In this document: positions 44,130-55,906 of the stretch, piece after piece
How the letters are laid out: the number at the start of each line of letters is the position of its first letter
How positions within the stretch are numbered: position 1 is the first letter of the stretch
From: Dolomedes plantarius
Taxonomy: Eukaryota > Arthropoda > Arachnida > Araneae > Dolomedidae
Direction of reading: 5' to 3'
Length of the DNA stretch: 64,000 nt
Assembly (NCBI GenBank): GCA_907164885.2
Contig: OU015490.1
Coordinates: forward strand, 205,091,161 to 205,155,160
Notes under the pieces: generated by a model
What the model was told of the DNA's origin: nothing
What the model saw: only the letters and a program-made list of their open reading frames with translations
Database searches by the model: none
Position numbers and translations under genes: made by a program

Positions 44130-44476
44130 GAACTAATGTTTTCAGTATTCAATCTAATTTTAAGAATAGAATATAGATACCAGTGGGACACGTTAACTTA
44201 ATTACAAAGAAAGAAAGTTAAAATTTCCTGTCGGGTAAAGTATATATGGGTGTCCCTAAAAAAATAAAAACAATCATTCAAATTCAAAAAGTTGGTCAAA
44301 TTCAGATGTTTAACATTAATTTGTCCTTTTTTAAAGATTTATCCCTAGAATTATCATCTTGATGATTAAAATAAACTATATGTCATTGTTTTTTTTAAAG
44401 GTATTCACTATTTAAAATTGATCAACCTTTTTCAATGAAATAATTAATGCCCTTCAGACATCTTGAACATTGTTAC

Positions 44477-46911
44477 GGGGAAGTAAGCGTAACATTTGAA
44501 ATAAATTAGAGAAGGAAAATAATGAAATATAAAGAGGCAAGCGCGAACAAACGAAGTTTAAGGGGATAAATATACGGGGAAGACTGCAATGAGGATTGAT
44601 GAACACAGGAGATGAATAAGCGATGGACTTAGCTAGATTCTAAAGAAGTAAGACGTGAAAAGGCAATTATGGGATGAAAAGAGACGCCGCAAGGTGTGAT
44701 GTCTAGGTGGAGAAGCAATTAATGGTAGAAAAGGTACAGCACAGAAAAGAGATTGCAGATGGGACGAATATATGACTTAGTCAAAAAACAAGGTGAACGA
44801 AAACATATGTAGTTCCTGGAGCACGGGGAAAGAGCCGTGAGAACGGAGGAAGATCAGATGATGCGGGGATCCTAAAAAGTTATTACGACCGAGGAGCAGC
44901 AAGGACGAACACTTAGCCCGTAGTTAAAGGCAGGAGCCGACGAGTTAACTTTAGACGAGTTAACGAGAAAGCTCGAGATGAAACTTAGCCAGCGTATTAT
45001 AAATGAATATAGCTTGACGCTTTATTTGCACCGATGTCCCCAAAGCGTAAATACTAGGCAGTGACTAACATCGAGATTAGTTGATTCTATGAAAGAATAT
45101 AGCCGGCCGACCAAGTGGAAGCAGAGTGCCCCATCCCAAGAATCGAATCGCCTGAGCAGTATGACCTACCGTATGCTACAAGCTGGATTTACGGACCCTG
45201 GAAGCGTGCCTCAACCATAGAACGGGTTTGAAAGGAGGATTCCAAGACGACGCGAGCGCATCTGATGTATTAATATATAATTCTGTGTGTTAATATATAA
45301 TTTATTATGAGTTGATGACCGGGTTATAAAATCCATTAAATGAGAAAATATTGTAGTAAATGTAATGATGCGCCTTCAATTTTAAGAAGAAGAAAATTAA
45401 ATGTAGAAAGAATTTAAAATCAAAGGCTTGCTTCATTACATTGATTTCGGATAGGAGGTAGGTGTGCGGTCTACATGGGAGGTCTCGAAGATGGTAGACT
45501 AAGATAGCAAGTTAGGCGCCGGTTGCGACGTTAAATTAGAATGCCCTTTTGTACTGAATATATGAGAGCGGCGTAAGTGATCGATGTGTGTGGCCATCGG
45601 CGGCGTAAAAGATGACGTAACAGGAGACGTTTAAGTCACTAACGAATGAGTAAATTGGGACTTTCCTGAATGGGTGAAATCTTGAGAGTTTGTGAAAAAT
45701 ATAGCCAATCAGATTTGAAGAAAGAAAATTGAAAGGAGAGAGAGAGAAAAAAGGAAAAAGGAGTCAAGAGAGAGAAGCGTTAGAGTTTGGTCGGGGCGAG
45801 CTGGCCCGATCCTACGTTCCTATTTGGAGAGGACCCGACTTCCGAGGCATAAGGACAACCGGTCGACATAGTTCCCGGACCTTACTCGCAGGATCCAAGA
45901 AAATATCGAGCACCGGATCCAGAAGAGAGCGGCTAGACTTCACCGAACTCCGGAGACCAAATACGGAAGGCATAAGGAAGAAGCAGTGACGTTCCTGTGA
46001 AGCAAGACCCCCCCAATTTCCAGACCACAGCGAGCTGATATTCAATAAAGTGAACGTGCGATTCGGAGGGAGAGAACCGCAACCCTGCTGTTTCGATGAT
46101 TATCCTGCCCCTGCGAAATAGAGTGAGTGAAATATAATTTTTGATACATTCAGTCCCTAGTCATTTAAAATTTAATGCTTGAGTGTGGAAAGGGAAAGTT
46201 AGGGTTATTGATAAATACTTGTGTATGAGTAGTTTTTTTCGTATGCTCCCTGCACCTCGTAAAGTAGTAGGTAAATGATTAAATGTAAGGATTGAGGATA
46301 TGAACATAAATAATTCTTTTTTTAATAAACTGTAAATAATATGTAATTGTAAATAAACTATTAGTTTGTGTTAAAGAAAACTTGAATTCGTTAATGAGTG
46401 GATTTCCGTTAATTATGAAGAAAGATTGTTGGTTAAACTTTTATAATCTGTTCGTAGGCCAATAATGTCCAGAACTTGGAGTGCTATTCAACCAAATACC
46501 TAAACACAACGCACACAACTACCCCTTTTGATAACATAAAATGTACTACCACAAATAAAATACGAATTCACGTCCAAACCAAATAAAGTCAGGACAGGCC
46601 CTATACGACAGTAAAGGTTTAATAATTGATAAGAAATTACTAGAGTGATAATTGTATTGTAGGAAGTAAAAAAATGAAAAGGGGTATAATGATATTGAAT
46701 GAAATTGTAAATGACGTGATTATTTGTAATAACATAATGTATAAAATATGCTTTACATGATTCCAATTAATAAATGTATCCATTATTATATCAATCAGAT
46801 GGTCTGTAATGATTTGTCAAAAAAAAACACAACGCAGTACTTAATTCTACATATGTCAATCATATCATCGGGTATCATAATTAATAACCCCAATCAATCC
46901 ATTATAAACAT
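44477..46911. mobile_element. 2.4-kb insertion of unknown class
   Basis: Absent from copy A of the duplication. It is bounded by the direct repeat attgttac (44469-44476 and 46912-46919). The left two thirds are purine-rich and higher in G+C than the surroundings; the remainder is AT-rich. I see no convincing terminal inverted repeats, transposase or RT. The beginning (ggggaagtaagcgtaaca) and the AATAAA-rich end would also suit a solo LTR plus flanking insertion. The ORF at 45729-45989 is Arg/Glu/Lys-rich and not recognised. Confidence 0.5.
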
Positions 46912-47630
46912 ATTGTTACAAACTCTCATGTTTGATATACCTAGACAATAATCTTCATGGCAGTATTATAATTGAGTCCAGTCCACATATAATATTTCTT
47001 AAAACTTCACACGATGATTTCACTTTCAGGAAACTATTAGAACAGAGTCAAATCCACACAAAATCTTTCATAAACCTTCACTCAATGATTCCACTCTCTG
47101 AAGATTTTCGGACTTTTCGTAAAACCATTTCGTAAAGCAAATTAGAGAGTCACCGTAAAATGCAAAACAGAAATTCTAACCATCTTGTTTGCCACCTTGA
47201 CGTCTGAAGAGCCTGCTTGCCTCAAATCTTATAAGCACGTAAACGAGAACACGATAAGCTTTTTTTTACGTTCAGTGAAATGATTTTAAATTAAAGGCTG
47301 GTGATTAAACTTTCTAGTTCTGCGCATAGTTAATGTGACAAAGTCTGATTATTGACTTGGTTAAAATACCATGAGTTTTCACTGGGTATATTGCCTTTTC
47401 GCACAATTTTTCCAAATGAGTATGAATAGTTCTGAATTGTAGTTTAAGTTTATGGATACACATACACATCCAATCATTCTTTATCATAGAGAATGAATCT
47501 GTCTTCCAGTCATTAAATTTTTTTTTTATGTTGTTGATTTTATGCCTCAGGTACAGTAACAAGACACCCTAGTCCGGTGTCCATGAGAAGATAATACAGT
47601 TAACAGAAGAAAGAACACACACCTATATTC

Positions 47631-47837
47631 AAGAACTATATTTTTGCAGGCGAGACACACCGGTGACGGACAGCAGGTTTTTTAAAGGACTTCTTTCGAG
47701 ACTCTTTTGCCTCCTCTTCGAGACCTCTTTTGGGATTTTTATCCCTGAATAGTACATACATAGTTTTATATGGGATTTGAACCCACAACCCCGTTTTAGT
47801 AGGCTTTTGCGTTAAACACTTTACCACTGAGCAGCTT
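47631..47837 (-). mobile_element. tRNA-derived SINE on minus strand (copy B)
   Basis: The duplicate of 39331-39540, with the same tRNA-like head and B box gggttcaaatccc on the minus strand. It is part of the segmental duplication rather than an independent insertion. Confidence 0.65.
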
Positions 47838-48138
47838 AAGATTTTTAAAACATTTTTAAGATTTTTATTACGGATTAGTAATCCGTAATTTCTTCTGTTA
47901 CGATAATAACTGTTGTTTCAGTTAAACATGAGTATAAAGTAATATTATTTCTGAGTTCAAGCAGATAAGCATTTCTAAGCCATATTATTTTTGCTTTCAT
48001 ATTTTTCAATTATAAAGGACTTATGAAAATAAAAGAAACATATTATTGCTAGATTAATCTCAGCTTAACGTCTAACTGACAAATATATTCCTGCGACATA
48101 TTAAAGAACGTTTCTCCAGTCGACTAATGAACTTTTAA

Positions 48139-48859
48139 GGTATCCGTACACCTTCGGAGGTGATGTTTTTAATTGTTTTTATTTTTGTTTTCATCTATGT
48201 TTCATAATGTCATGTAAGTTAAAATTTGGAACAATTTTGGTATAAAAAAAATTTAGCTGTTACATTAAAATAATTTTTGGAAGTGGAAAAAATTGGTGAA
48301 AATTTGACATTTCTTCAAAAAATGATAACAAAAACACAAACAATTCTATCAGTATTTCATAAATTGAAGAATAAAGATAAGGATTATCGCCGGGAAATAT
48401 ATTATTCTCAAGATAATAATTTATTTATCTCATAAGTTGTAACAGTTTTAGTACAGAAAAAATGCTTAAAAGTCATTGTCATTTGCAATTCATACCAATG
48501 TAAAAAAAACAACTTATTAATCTACAACGATGGTAGCTTTATATTTATTTTACAAACATTTGAAGAGCAACTATTCAATATTCTAAGGCATTTCAAGTAT
48601 GACTTTTTTCTTTAGGATGTTTTGCGTAAAGAGAAGCGATGAAGAATTCATCTTCACTACCGGATATAAAATTCTTTGACAACTGTCGACAATTTCTTAG
48701 ACTGTCATTAAAATAGCTGCCACTTGGCTCTTAGTAAAGATAGAAACACAATAAAAACAGAATTACAAAGATAAAATATTAGGATTTCATATTATTGCAT
48801 ACATGGAAAATCGACTTTTTATTTATCGAAAACGCCGTTTCAAAAAATGTACGGATACC
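48139..48859. mobile_element. TTAA-type MITE, family GGTATCCGTACA
   Basis: A 721-bp element flanked by TTAA (48135-48138 and 48860-48863). The inverted ends are GGTATCCGTACA on both sides. The interior is AT-rich and has no ORF of note. Its right end is about 45 bp from the stop of the intact receptor at 48905-50002. A related left end starts at 63883. Confidence 0.8.
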
Positions 48860-48904
48860 TTAAAAAACATATTATTTTTAATTTACTTACAAATTTATTT
48901 CTTC

Positions 48905-50002
48905 TTAAGTCTTTTCCTGCTGCCGGCGTAAAGTGTCTATTAATGTGATATACGTTATGACAGTTCCCATATATACTAGGACAAAATTCTTTTTGATAGG
49001 GATTCCACCAGATATCGTCATGGTCAGTTCTTTATCGATATATCTGAAGAACATAGAGTGACTGAAATCAGAATCCCCGGGATTTTCAAGGAGATGACTG
49101 ACTTCTTCTGCGATTTCAGATGACATACTGGACATTCTGCTTGCCACACAGCATACAACTATGAAGGAAAACATATTGTTCGCTGATACTAAACAAGCAA
49201 ACGTCACATTAAAAATATCCTTTAATCGTATGCTGTTAAGCATGAGGTTGTAGGTCACAAACAAGTTAACTGTATTGAAAAGTAAGAACACAAACAACAT
49301 TGTCGAAAAATTGTAATTGGTGTTGTCAACTCCTTTCTTTATAGACATATATGCGTGCAATAGGTATCTGTAACTCGGAATATCATTCGAAAATAGTAAT
49401 TTTTTAAAGAGTTGTAAATTGTAAAGATTCTGTAAGCAAATATTTACGTAAAATATACAAAAAGTATTCATAGTCATGCAAATCCCTGTAACGTATATGT
49501 ATAGGTATAATATACTGATTATTAAATTTCCAATCGGTGAATTGAATTGAAATCCAAACAAAAGTGAGCTTGCAGTTGGATAATTTGCATCGAAAGCAGG
49601 TATTGATATCTTAAGTAAAGAAATTATAGCACAGATGAATGTACTGAATATTGCCCAGAAAAATATTTTGCGATTAAAATATTTGGACTTCAGTGCACTG
49701 ATTTGCTTTATACGACGTTTCGCCGACATAAAATATGAAGTAAGCAGAAATCTAAAAACTATTCCTGACAAAAGTGTGAAACCTGTTGCTATAAAATCTG
49801 GAGAACTTAAGGGAAATACTTTTCCTAATTCAATTGTCAAGGATATTGAACATGTAGCAAATAAAATAAAAGTGAAAAAACACGTGATATTAAAGATATG
49901 GTCGAACAAATTTTGTCTTCCAGAACTCGAGGAAGGCAAACTATAAATAAGATTTAAACGAAGCAGATAGATTAACGATCTAGGTATGGAATACAGTTCC
50001 AT
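48905..50002 (-). CDS. Gustatory-receptor-like 7-TM chemoreceptor, intact
   Basis: A 365-residue single-exon ORF starting MELYSIPRSLIYLLRL, the start shared by its paralogs. Hydrophobic segments lie near residues 33-57, 70-92, 110-132, 153-188, 230-253, 265-290 and 332-358. The last includes TYITLIDTL at about 350-358, similar to the TYhhhhhQF motif of gustatory receptors. It is closest to the 23906-24984 pseudogene, with near-identical N-terminus and FQFNSP.GNLIISILYL. Likely a membrane chemoreceptor in gustatory neurons (family knowledge plus inference). A TTAA MITE lies just beyond the stop, and could supply or disturb the polyadenylation region. Confidence 0.78.
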   Translation of the reverse strand: MELYSIPRSLIYLLRLNLIYSLPSSSSGRQNLFDHIFNITCFFTFILFATCSISLTIELGKVFPLSSPDFIATGFTLLSGIVFRFLLTSYFMSAKRRIKQISALKSKYFNRKIFFWAIFSTFICAIISLLKISIPAFDANYPTASSLLFGFQFNSPIGNLIISILYLYIYVTGICMTMNTFCIFYVNICLQNLYNLQLFKKLLFSNDIPSYRYLLHAYMSIKKGVDNTNYNFSTMLFVFLLFNTVNLFVTYNLMLNSIRLKDIFNVTFACLVSANNMFSFIVVCCVASRMSSMSSEIAEEVSHLLENPGDSDFSHSMFFRYIDKELTMTISGGIPIKKNFVLVYMGTVITYITLIDTLRRQQEKT

Positions 50003-51327
50003 ATTAGTTACACAAGTTATTGAATTGCACTACACAGTATTGTTAACACTATCCATGAATAGTATTTTTTAAAAATCATGTATTTTGCCCTTTTTTAACT
50101 CTAAGGGGGAGTTACTTCAAATTTGATTATTATTTTTTCCAAATTTGTTTACGTGTTAGAACACAATGTTATAGTTAAAGCAGTATTTGATTTATTTGAG
50201 CGAACTTGACTTACTTTGTAAGTCTTTTTAGAATGTATTTAATTTTATTTTTTCACGTGCATTTGAAACACCGTGGAAAAACTTCATTACTTTGTTACCA
50301 TTGAAATATCCTCATTTATAATTTCACAGATTTTCGGTAACATAATCGGATATAGAACAGTCCTATCAGCAGTTGTGTGGTTAGTTTTCAGGGTAACTTT
50401 TGTTATTTAGCGATAATCCTGTTACTTTATGAACCATGGCTAGAAAAATTGATGAAGGTAAGAATTGTATTCGATGATATTATAAAATATATTAATATCG
50501 TTGTAATCGTATTGATAATCAAGTGCACTGGATCCTTTTTGCTCATTAAGATGTATTTCATGATGATCTATCAAAAGTCACAGTCATCGCATAAACGCTT
50601 CTCGCAAAAACTAAAGAATCATTAAATAAAGAGTTAGTTATTATTGTGTGCTCTAAAACTCCTGCATTTGCCTACTGTTCAGTTGTTGCACCATCATGTA
50701 CTAAAACATTTTTAATGTCTATCCAAAGCTCTATGATCCATTCATAAAAGTATTTCCGAAGATTTCTTTAAATGGCAAAAATTGATTCAATCGATCATTT
50801 TGACACAAACATTACGGGATTAAAAGCAATTATATTAAAAGGTTCCCATAAGGGATCACCAAGTGAAAATAAATACCATACGTTGATTTTAACAATGAAA
50901 CCTTATTTCCTAAACCTTAACAACGAAATTTTATTAAAAAACAAAGAAAATAAAACCACACCAGTAATGCCGATTACAGATGTTTACAAAATGAGTAAAA
51001 ACATAATAAATACAATCATCAATAAATAGGTTTGCATGAAAATACAACCAAATAAAATCAAATTATAATACAACAAAACTAATACAAAGGAAATATTAGG
51101 CATACAATCAATATCCTTACGAAACGCCAAAAGGCAATAATAATATATATCACATATACATAAGGAATGGTTACTATAACTCATATTAACAACATAACAA
51201 AACAGTTATACACACCCAGCGTGCAAAAATAAAGTAGACAATACAATTCCAAGAATTCACAATATTAATGTTCTACAATTTTCAAAGAACATAAAAACGA
51301 GAAACGGTTACATTAAAGTTCACCTAA
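50003..51327. other. Upstream flank of the receptor and unassigned DNA
   Basis: 50015-50600 matches the flanks upstream of other receptor copies (10740-11150; 24985-25140). No gene is supported in 50600-51327; the ORF at 50772-51029 is Lys/Asn/Ile-rich. Confidence 0.45.
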
Positions 51328-51637
51328 GTGGTCAGGCACCTTTTAAAATCTAAGAGATTCGACAAACGTATCCTCATTTTTAATCCTCAGTAGTTTCGAA
51401 AATCATTTAATCCGAAATAGGAAAATTTTGCTGTTAATTAAACATTCATCCGTCTTTAAAAATATGAGTGTAATTTTTTTCTAGCTTAAAGAGAAGTTTT
51501 TTTTTTAAATTTCCAACCATTGTTTTTTTCTATATTATGTCTTGCACCTCTATATTAATAATCAGACACATTTTTTTTAGTTTTAAAATTAAGTTACGCA
51601 ATATATCTTTAAAAGAAACAACTTTCAAATCAAAAGT

Positions 51638-51692
51638 CACGGCGCAACTGGTTACAAACCCGTCCAACGGGTTTGTAACCAGTTGCGCCGTG
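51638..51692. repeat. Perfect 26-bp inverted repeat, 3-nt loop
   Basis: The arm cacggcgcaactggttac plus aaacccgt is followed by cca and its exact complement. It is more G+C-rich than the flanks, and no mismatch is visible. Confidence 0.95.
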
Positions 51693-52169
51693 TGCGTGGC
51701 TCCTTTCAATTACATAGGTTACGACTCAAAACGGACTGGTTTGTGATTCAAGTCAGTTATCAGTTTCTTTTGAGTTGCCCCTTGTGCAGACGGCCTTAGT
51801 TCTTCATAAATTTTTTTTTTGTTTAAATATTTTGATTTCAAAATTTTTTTTTCATAAATTTTACCGTAATTAAAATTTTAATAATAGGAATGCCATAATA
51901 ATTGATCATTTGAATTATACACGTTTATGTTGCATATGTATAAACTTTCATGGTATTATAGCCAACTGTTCTGGAGATATCATGTGTACGACATAACAAT
52001 GATAAAAACATTTTTTTTGAAATTTTACACAATGAAAAATTTGTTTCTTGAATCTAGAAAAAATTTAGAAACATATTTATAAAGAAGAAAGAGTGCTTAA
52101 CTCACAGTAGAATTTTCATATTTGTGAATAAATGAGTTTCATAACTACTGATTATTGAAAATCTATATA
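51693..52169. other. AT-rich interior of the composite
   Basis: No gene. 52010-52115 resembles the first 130 bases of the window. Confidence 0.4.
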
Positions 52170-53541
52170 CAGTGGAATCTCGATCGATTGATCCCCGAAC
52201 GATCGTTTTCCCGTATGCATCGTTTATTTCATCCAGTCCCGAATAAATTCCATAGAAAACAAGCAAAAACAGACCGCATGGATCGTTCCTCGATCCATCG
52301 TTTTCTCGCAATATTCGTTCAGAAAATCGCAGCTTTACATTAATTTATCGGATCGATCGTTTTTTCATAATAACTGAACCTGAAATAAAAATGTCTGGAT
52401 TGAGCTAGAATGACCCTCTAATTAAACAATAAACAGAACATTTGAGATGCACGGTATCGTATTTTTGTTCTCTCCTGTTCAGCCTGGTTTCGGTCGTACC
52501 ACTCCCATTATTTGTTCGTCGTTGGTGTTCCTTAATTCTTTAGCTCCTGAAGTATCCTATTTTCGGAAACTCATTCCAAATTCTCCGACTATTCAACATT
52601 TCTGTTCTTATCAGCTATGGCTCACAGTCAGCCAACCTGAGCGGTTCCTGCTGTCCTTTGGCTTTTCTCTTGACCTTGGAATGGAGGCGCCCTGGTGTTT
52701 GGTCTAGGGCAGGGGTGTCAAACTCGCCGCACGCGACGAACATTTTTCCGGCCCAGCCAATATATTTGCACACAATAATATATATTAAAATACCGACGCA
52801 GAATTATAATAATATAGGAAGAATTCGCTAAATGTTCTCTTAATTATACTCTTTTTTTGCTATTATTAAGCAAAATGCGTATATTTATGTTGAAAATACT
52901 GTAGTTAGGTAAATAAACATACGTTTGTATTAATATTAATTTTTTTTGCGGCCCACCTATAGTTAAACCTTGTTTGTTTGGCCCAAGTTAGCCTTTGAGT
53001 TTGACACCCCTGGTCTAGGGTGTGAAAAGTTTCTAATTGCTGCACTCTACACTGGCCGATGAGGGTTTCACCCGGAAGAAGAACTTCCTAGTGGTCTTAT
53101 GTCGGACCCCATCCAGTGCAGTGGAATGGTTCTAGTTACAAACGATTCACGGCTGACGTTTCTTTATACTCTCACACAATAACCGATACCGAAAGGAATG
53201 CAATTTGCAACACAGAAAAAAATATTGTTTACTTGTGGAAAGAAAACCGCCAAAAAAAAAACGAAGATTAAATACTTTTATTTGTATCAAAACTCCTGTG
53301 CACCTACGTGTATTTCTTTTTTTTATTACTATTATCTTGGATTTCAGTACAACTTTGCAATTTTATCTTCACTTACACTACAGGTATGTATGCATTTATG
53401 TATGTGAATAAATATATTTTAGGGATATCAAACTTTAAGAAATGTTAATACTTTTTTGTATGTTCCCGCATCTATCATTTTCCCGCATCCATCGTTTAGT
53501 TCAGTCAGTCCCTTCGAAAACGATAGATCGAGATTCCACTG
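52170..53541. mobile_element. Pogo-like non-autonomous element
   Basis: A 1372-bp element flanked by TA (52168-52169 and 53542-53543). The inverted ends CAGTGGAATCTCGATC resemble pogo/Tigger termini. Near both ends, words such as cgatc-atcgttttc(c)cgc recur. The interior has no transposase; it includes a moderately G+C-rich segment (52447-52709 and 53021-53140) of unknown origin and a nested hAT MITE. Confidence 0.75.
52710..53012. mobile_element. hAT-type MITE nested in the pogo-like element
   Basis: A 303-bp insert with the 8-bp TSD gtctaggg (52702-52709 and 53013-53020). The inverted ends are CAGGGGTGTCAAACTC. Terminal sequence and TSD length are classic hAT. No ORF. Confidence 0.9.
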
Positions 53542-53855
53542 TATATACAACGCGTAGTTATGCGGCGCAAAAATCGACGATATTTCTACACTCTGAATGG
53601 CAACGGCTGCATCTACCGGATGTAAACATTAGCGGCCGTCCGTAATTTAAAACCGCGTGTGTGTAGTGGCGACATTTGTTACAACCGATGATCTTTTGAC
53701 AAAATATGTTCAGACCTATTAAATCCAGTGTTTAGTCATGGACACATGTATGTAGGTTTATCTAAAGTTCGTTCTTTTGACTCTGTCACCGTAGTATCTC
53801 CTGCTTCTGATATATTCGACTGTGTATATCAAGAAGTTTTATGAATATCATAATT
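53542..53855. other. Unassigned stretch before the minisatellite
   Basis: No gene or repeat I can support. Confidence 0.3.
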
Positions 53856-54555
53856 GTAATACACACTATATTTCAATACTTGCTGAATTTTTATCCCATT
53901 ATAAAACTGAAGATATTTTCCCAACAATTTATTATTTGATATAATTAAGTGGAGATATCTGAATTGTAAACAATAGTACTTACAGATAGTGATGTAATCC
54001 ACACTATATTTTAGTACTTGCTGATTTTTTACTCCCTTTTATAAGTGAAGAAATTTTCCCAGCAGCTTATTATTTGATATGATTAAGTGGAAATATCTGA
54101 ATTGTAAAGAATAGTACATACAGATAGTGATGTAATCCACACTATATTTTAGTACTTGCTGATTTTTTACTCCCTTTTATAAGTGAAGAAATTTTAGCAG
54201 CAGTTTATTATTTGATATGATTAAGTAGAGATATCTGAATTGTAAACAATAGTACATACTGATAGTGATGTAATCCATTCTATATTTTAGTACTTGCTCA
54301 TTTTTTACTCTAATTTATAAGTAAAGAAATTTTCCCAGCAATTTATTATTTTATATGATTAAGTTAAGATATCTGAATAGTGAACAATAGTACATACAGA
54401 GAATGATGTAATCCACACTGTATTTTAGTAATTGCTGAATTTTTACTCCATTTTTTCAGTGAAAAAAATTTTCTAAAACAATTTTTTATTTGATGTAATG
54501 ATAAATTGTAGATATCTCAATTTTGAAATATTGTACATACAGAGAGGGATGTAAT
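53856..54555 (+). repeat. 138-bp tandem array, about five copies
   Basis: The anchor gtaat(cc)acactatatttt recurs at 53856, 53994, 54132, 54270 and 54408, exactly 138 bp apart, with a degraded sixth at 54551. Monomers share agtacttgctgattttttac and atctgaattgtaaacaatag. AT-rich and non-coding. Confidence 0.95.
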
Positions 54556-54919
54556 TTTTAATTTCATTGGTGTTGGGTTTCTCAGTCTTATCTTTAACCC
54601 TGTTCTGAAGTAATGGAAATTCACACTTTTTAATCACGATGTTTTAAAATAAGCCTTATAGTGAATTTAGCAAAGATTATAAATCTTTTGGCTGAGCTCC
54701 CACTACACCTTAACAACGTATATTTATGGTGACAGGAAGTTAATGGTAACATTCCTTACATATGTTACTTTCAATTGAGTTGTTTTGCAAAAGATAATAT
54801 AAAACTAAATGCGACCATGCTGGTCGCGCAGCGGCTAGTAGGGATATGTTTGTCGAGTCTCGTAGATTTTAAAAGTCGAGTAGATTTTAAAAGGTACCAG
54901 ACCCCTTCAAACACCCCAT

Positions 54920-55310
54920 GACACCTCACACAGCAAGTGCCCACATTGGAGTCTGAGCCAGCTTCCCGTCCTCGCTAACCCACAGTTCCTGTGCCACCGT
55001 AATAAGCCTTTGCAAACAGCCGATAGACCTCCTAATAATAAATACGACAGGAAAAATCCATTGAGAGATCAATATACATCGACGCATCGCACTCCTCAAT
55101 TTCTTTATCTTTGTCAACTTTCCAACAGTTTGTACACCATAATCTTCCTCCATGACATTCCTCTTTATTTGGATCCTTGCTAAACTTCTTACACAACCTT
55201 TTATTCTTATAATACTTTGCCACAAAAATATGCTTGATCCCCCAGCAGTTGTAGCAAATCAACGGTTTCAACTGCTCTTTCCACTTATTTTTATGCCCTT
55301 AAAACATTGC
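54920..55310 (-). pseudogene. LINE ORF1 zinc-knuckle fragment
   Basis: The minus-strand frame contains LKPLICYNCWGIKHIF, then KNKRLCKKFSKDPNKEEC and CTNC. This looks like the Cys-rich end of a LINE gag-like ORF1, with some Cys/His lost (Phe or Tyr in their place). A frameshift near 55100 leads into GRLITVAQELW-type sequence in another frame. It differs from the ORF1 at 2158-3806. Identification is tentative. Confidence 0.45.
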
Positions 55311-55772
55311 ACCTATTTACTCCACCTTTAAAATCCTTTGAATCTCGAAACAGAATAGCCGGTCGAACATTCGAAAATCCAGACGTCCGGCCGAAATTCT
55401 CCTAGATTTCCCTCCACTATTGCCTGGTAGTAGTCATTCTAGCAACAGTTCAACATCACAGCAGAGTCGTTCTCTTATCTGTTCGATCTTATTTTATTGT
55501 TTAGAACCGATCCCGGCGTACTTTATGACGTTATGTTAAAAGTGGGGAAAAAACCCACCTTGACAAATGTCAGTAAGATCGTCAGGAAAATTCTGGGCGG
55601 GAAGGGAAAGATGCGTCTCGTTTTCGGCCGGAACGGTGCTTTGGGATGAGCTGCAAAATGGGTCTTCTGTCGTCAGAGAGTTAAGGCTAATTATCCAATA
55701 TTCACAGTATTTTGCCTCATATTTAGTAATTATTTCCACTTCAGTTTCTTTCAACGCCACATTCTATTTTTT
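55311..55772. other. Unassigned stretch
   Basis: Possibly further upstream parts of the same LINE fragment (minus strand). ORFs at 55536-55760 (-) and 55567-55812 (+) overlap, and neither is recognised. Confidence 0.3.
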
Positions 55773-55904
55773 AAGGGGTCAGGTACGTTTTATAAGCTAT
55801 GATACTCGATAAACATATCTCTATTTTCAATCATCATTAGTTATGAAAATCCTTTTTTCAGAAATATGAAAATTTTACTGTTATTTAACACTCTTTCTTC
55901 TTTA
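55773..55904 (+). repeat. GGGGTC-family TTAA repeat end, cut by a Tc1 element
   Basis: ttaaggggtcaggtac, then gataaacatatctctattttc and gaaatatgaaaattttactgtt, as at 37141-37265. It stops where the Tc1 element begins at 55907. Confidence 0.65.
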
Positions 55905-55906
55905 TA

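Larger units (their letters stand above)
44130..47905 (+). repeat. Segmental duplication, copy B, with insertion
   Basis: 44130-44476 matches 37940-38290. After the 44477-46911 insert, 46912-47120 matches 38290-38500 and 47127-47905 matches 38815-39600 at high similarity. It includes the same minus-strand SINE. Confidence 0.8.
51328..54906. mobile_element. Composite bounded by inverted GGGGTC-family ends
   Basis: The left end (ggtcaggcaccttttaaaatcta...gattcgacaaacgtatcc, 51331-51382) and the right end (54840-54906) are inverted copies over about 60 bp; the right end read in reverse gives ggggtctggtacc, ttttaaaatcta and actcgacaaacatatccc. TTAA-like bases at both edges are degraded. Between them lie a perfect hairpin, a pogo-like element with a hAT MITE inside, and a 138-bp minisatellite. 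It could be one old long TTAA element or two oppositely placed copies. Confidence 0.45.

Noticed and set aside
45729..45989. 86-codon Arg/Glu/Lys-rich ORF as a gene
   Set aside because: Purine-rich composition explains it, and a comparable ORF runs on the other strand.
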